From: Desulfobacter sp.
GTDB lineage: Bacteria; Desulfobacterota; Desulfobacteria; Desulfobacterales; Desulfobacteraceae
Reading direction: 5' to 3'
DNA: 7,708 nucleotides
Assembly: GCA_030145005.1 (NCBI GenBank)
Contig: JAQYWJ010000097.1
Span: forward strand, 1-7,708
This document shows positions 6,350 to 7,708 of this stretch, in pieces; the stretch's first letter is position 1, and every line of letters starts with the position of its first letter. The notes under the pieces are model-generated. The model was given only the letters and a program-made list of their open reading frames with translations, had not been told where the DNA came from and made no database searches. The translations under genes were made by a program, and so were the position numbers.

Positions 6350-6733
6350 ATGGTTCAAAAAGATTTTGACAGCATACTCACCCAGGAATTTTTAGATGAG
6401 CTGTTGCCGCCTGAAAGAAGTGATCAGTTTTTTGAAGCGCTGTATGGTGATGCCTCAGAAGGCGCCTATGACATCAGGCTGGAGCCTATCAGTATTTCCG
6501 GCAGCCGGATTGTCCTTGCCTTTAATCTGCTTCGCCGGCCTGACAAATGCCTGGTGTGCAGCCTGACATACGGACTGCCCAATGTATTTAGCCGGCACCC
6601 CATGATCAATATCAAAGGAATAATTGAAAAAATCAAAGAAGCCGGAATCCCGGCGAAAAATTGGCGTTTAGGGGATACCGAGGAAAATTCTTCGTCCCTT
6701 CATATTATCCCTTTTTACATTGACCTGGACTGA
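6350..6733 (+). CDS. Conserved small protein of unknown function (127 residues)
   Basis: Soluble, acidic protein with no signal peptide, membrane helix or catalytic motif that I can recognise. The N-terminal part (1-35) looks helical and acidic (FLDELLPPERSDQFFEALYGD). The middle alternates strand-like segments, with a C67-x2-C70 pair in KCLVCSLTYG and a striking FSRHPMINIKG (80-90). The C-terminus ends in HIIPFYIDLD. The ATG at 6350 is preceded by AAGGA 10 bases away. It is divergent from nqrA, sharing the 328-bp gap, and ends before a strong terminator, so it is probably a single-gene unit. From memory, similar proteins in sulfate-reducing deltaproteobacteria carry the misleading automatic name 'pancreas/duodenum homeobox protein 1'; there is nothing homeobox-like here. 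A real gene is likely; its function is unknown. Confidence 0.85.
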   Translation: MVQKDFDSILTQEFLDELLPPERSDQFFEALYGDASEGAYDIRLEPISISGSRIVLAFNLLRRPDKCLVCSLTYGLPNVFSRHPMINIKGIIEKIKEAGIPAKNWRLGDTEENSSSLHIIPFYIDLD

Positions 6734-6766
6734 TAACCGATCCCACAGACAAAATCGCTGAATCCA

Positions 6767-6818
6767 AAAAGAAAAGACCTTTTGCCGCATGATCAAACGG
6801 CAAAAGGTCTTTTCTTTT
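6767..6818. terminator. Strong bidirectional intrinsic terminator
   Basis: A perfect 21-base inverted repeat (6767-6787 and 6798-6818, core GACCTTTTGCCG) surrounds a 10-base loop. The stem is A-rich at its left base and T-rich at its right, so it gives a T-tract in both directions. It lies between convergent genes, 33 bases after the stop of the plus-strand gene, and would end both that transcript and the isomerase transcript arriving from the right. Confidence 0.9.
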
Positions 6819-6826
6819 AAACAGGG

Positions 6827-6843
6827 TTTTCGTTCAAGCACTA
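6827..6843 (-). repeat. Possible decayed end of the 125-bp palindromic repeat
   Basis: ttttcgttcaagcacta matches the right-hand end of copy 1 (ttttcgttcaaatacta) at 15 of 17 positions and has the same orientation. It sits directly left of copy 2 and right of the terminator. It may be the stump of an older or deleted copy. The stretch is short, so chance similarity is possible. Confidence 0.35.
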
Positions 6844-6865
6844 AGGAACGTTTGGCCGGAAACCC

Positions 6866-6990
6866 GTGTTTGGACGCAAAGTTGCCCAGATGCAAGGCGC
6901 AGAAAAATTTGTAACCGGAGCATACTAATGTATGTGAGGATTGCAAATTTTTCTGCAACGCCGCAGGTGGGTGACTTTGCGTTCAAACAC
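6866..6990 (-). repeat. 125-bp imperfect palindromic repeat, copy 2 (after the isomerase gene)
   Basis: Second copy of the element at 1186-1310, identical in length and differing at 10 positions. The outer arms read GTGTTTGGACGCAAAG and, on the other strand, GTGTTTGAACGCAAAG. The tip stem is CATAC/GTATG around a TAAT loop (6926-6929). It begins 3 bases after the isomerase stop codon, in the same orientation relative to the upstream gene as copy 1, and the shared end supplies a second stop (TAATAG). It lies between the stop codon and the bidirectional terminator, so it would be transcribed as 3' untranslated RNA. Confidence 0.9.
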
Positions 6991-6992
6991 TA

Positions 6993-7523
6993 TTAAGCTT
7001 TGGGAAGCTTGGGAAACGACTTATTCAAAGTTTTATTCCACTCATCCAGTTTGGGTTTAACCTTTTTGAACACAGAACCCACATTGCCTTTGATGGTAAT
7101 GCTTTCAATGGTATCTCCCTGGGTAATACTGTTGACCACGTCCTGGTCTGCCTGGCTGACAACTGCCCCGAATACCGTGTGCATACCGTCGAGATGGGGG
7201 GTAGGCACATGGGTAATAAAAAACTGGCTGCCGTTTGTCCCGGGACCGGCATTGGCCATTGACAGGATGCCGGGCTTGTCATGTTTAAGATCTTTTTTAA
7301 ATTCATCTTCAAATTGATAGCCCGGGCCGCCCATACCATTGCCGTAAGGACATCCGCCCTGGATCATAAAATCCGAAATCACGCGGTGAAAGGTTAAACC
7401 GTTATAATATTCCCGTTTGGCAAGGTTTACAAAATTTCCCACGGTATACGGGGTCTTATCTGCAAAAAGCGTAATGTTAATGGTGCCTTTTGAAGTTTCC
7501 ATAACTGCTGTCAAATCTGCCAT
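6993..7523 (-). CDS. Cyclophilin-type peptidyl-prolyl cis-trans isomerase
   Basis: Catalyses cis-trans isomerisation of X-Pro peptide bonds during protein folding; 176 residues with no signal peptide, so presumably cytoplasmic. The cyclophilin core is complete: FHRVISDFMIQGGCP (45-59) with catalytic R47 and active-site F52 and Q55, GILSMANAGPGTNGSQFFIT (85-104), and HLDGMHTVFG (110-119). The position equivalent to the cyclosporin-contacting tryptophan of human cyclophilin A is histidine (H110), as is common in bacterial forms. A lysine-rich tail (about 152-176) extends past the core. The ATG at 7523 has AGGAG 8 bases upstream. It stands alone, with its own putative promoter and a shared terminator on the left. 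It could be called ppiA or ppiB; the sequence alone does not decide. Confidence 0.95.
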   Translation of the reverse strand: MADLTAVMETSKGTINITLFADKTPYTVGNFVNLAKREYYNGLTFHRVISDFMIQGGCPYGNGMGGPGYQFEDEFKKDLKHDKPGILSMANAGPGTNGSQFFITHVPTPHLDGMHTVFGAVVSQADQDVVNSITQGDTIESITIKGNVGSVFKKVKPKLDEWNKTLNKSFPKLPKA

Positions 7524-7558
7524 GTTTTTTTCTCCTGAAAGTTAAAAAAATTTATTTG

Positions 7559-7586
7559 AACTTAATATAAAATTGCCGGATGTCAA
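7559..7586 (-). promoter_or_regulatory. Putative promoter of the isomerase gene
   Basis: The minus strand carries a perfect TTGACA (7586-7581), then a 16-base spacer and a weak TAAGTT (7564-7559). Transcription would start near 7552, giving a leader of about 28 bases that includes the AGGAG ribosome site (7532-7536). The -35 is convincing, the -10 is not. Confidence 0.4.
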
Positions 7587-7590
7587 ATAT

Positions 7591-7623
7591 AAAAAAAAAG
7601 AAAAACCACCAAAGCAGCGGTTT
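7591..7623 (-). terminator. Possible intrinsic terminator of a gene beyond the right edge
   Basis: On the minus strand AAACCGC (7623-7617) and GTGGTTT (7609-7603) form a 7-base stem with one G-U pair and a 7-base loop, followed by a long T-rich run (TTCTTTTTTTTT, 7602-7591). It would end a transcript entering from the right before the isomerase promoter. The stem is short, so confidence is moderate. Confidence 0.4.
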
Positions 7624-7708
7624 CGGCAGTTGATATGTGGGCCATTTATCCAAACCCTTTGAAAATCTCGAATATGTTGATAAAGTGAATGAATGGCGTT
7701 AAATGTCA
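7624..7708. other. Right-edge stretch with no supported gene
   Basis: No frame gives a convincing protein. Short open stretches exist on both strands but have no ribosome site or recognisable motif. If the terminator at 7591-7623 is real, this is the 3' flank of a minus-strand transcription unit lying further right. Confidence 0.4.

Noticed and set aside
7624..7708. Possible transposase fragment on the plus strand (a short VSAVDMW-like stretch) or a gene tail
   Set aside because: Too short, soon interrupted by stops, and without further family motifs; not supportable.

Overview
The window carries most of an operon for the sodium-pumping NADH:quinone oxidoreductase (Na+-NQR), read right to left on the minus strand in the order nqrA-B-C-D-E-F. 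nqrF runs off the left edge. To its right are a divergent small gene of unknown function (plus strand), a strong bidirectional terminator, and a convergent cyclophilin-type peptidyl-prolyl isomerase gene (minus strand). The base composition, the RnfC-like NqrA and the style of the small conserved gene suggest an anaerobic deltaproteobacterium, most likely a Desulfobacterales-type sulfate reducer. That placement is inference; no marker gene in the window fixes it.

Layout: 1-1148 nqrF (3' end missing); 1186-1310 palindromic repeat, copy 1; 1314-1922 nqrE; 1939-1967 intercistronic hairpin; 1972-2607 nqrD; about 2689-2798 a GC-rich palindromic element; 2797-3528 nqrC; 3521-4684 nqrB; 4681-6021 nqrA; 6022-6349 divergent regulatory region; 6350-6733 small conserved gene; 6767-6818 bidirectional terminator; 6866-6990 palindromic repeat, copy 2; 6993-7523 peptidyl-prolyl isomerase; 7524-7708 its upstream region.

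How the genes work together: NqrF oxidises NADH (FAD plus 2Fe-2S), the membrane subunits NqrD/E (intramembrane iron site) and NqrB/C (covalent FMN on threonine) carry the electrons, and NqrA with NqrB delivers them to quinone while Na+ is pumped out. All expected cofactor residues are visible. The front half is tightly packed (ATGA overlap of nqrA/nqrB, 8-base overlap of nqrB/nqrC). In the back half each gene junction (C-D, D-E, E-F) holds a hairpin directly after the stop codon.

Two things stand out. First, NqrA keeps two complete CxxCxxCxxxCP ferredoxin-type motifs near its C-terminus, as RnfC does; the well-studied Vibrio NqrA has lost them. This could be a Na+-NQR with extra 4Fe-4S clusters. 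Second, a 125-bp palindromic repeat occurs twice, each time directly after a gene's stop codon. The copies differ at 10 positions, and 8 of these form four compensatory base-pair changes, so the fold itself appears to be conserved.
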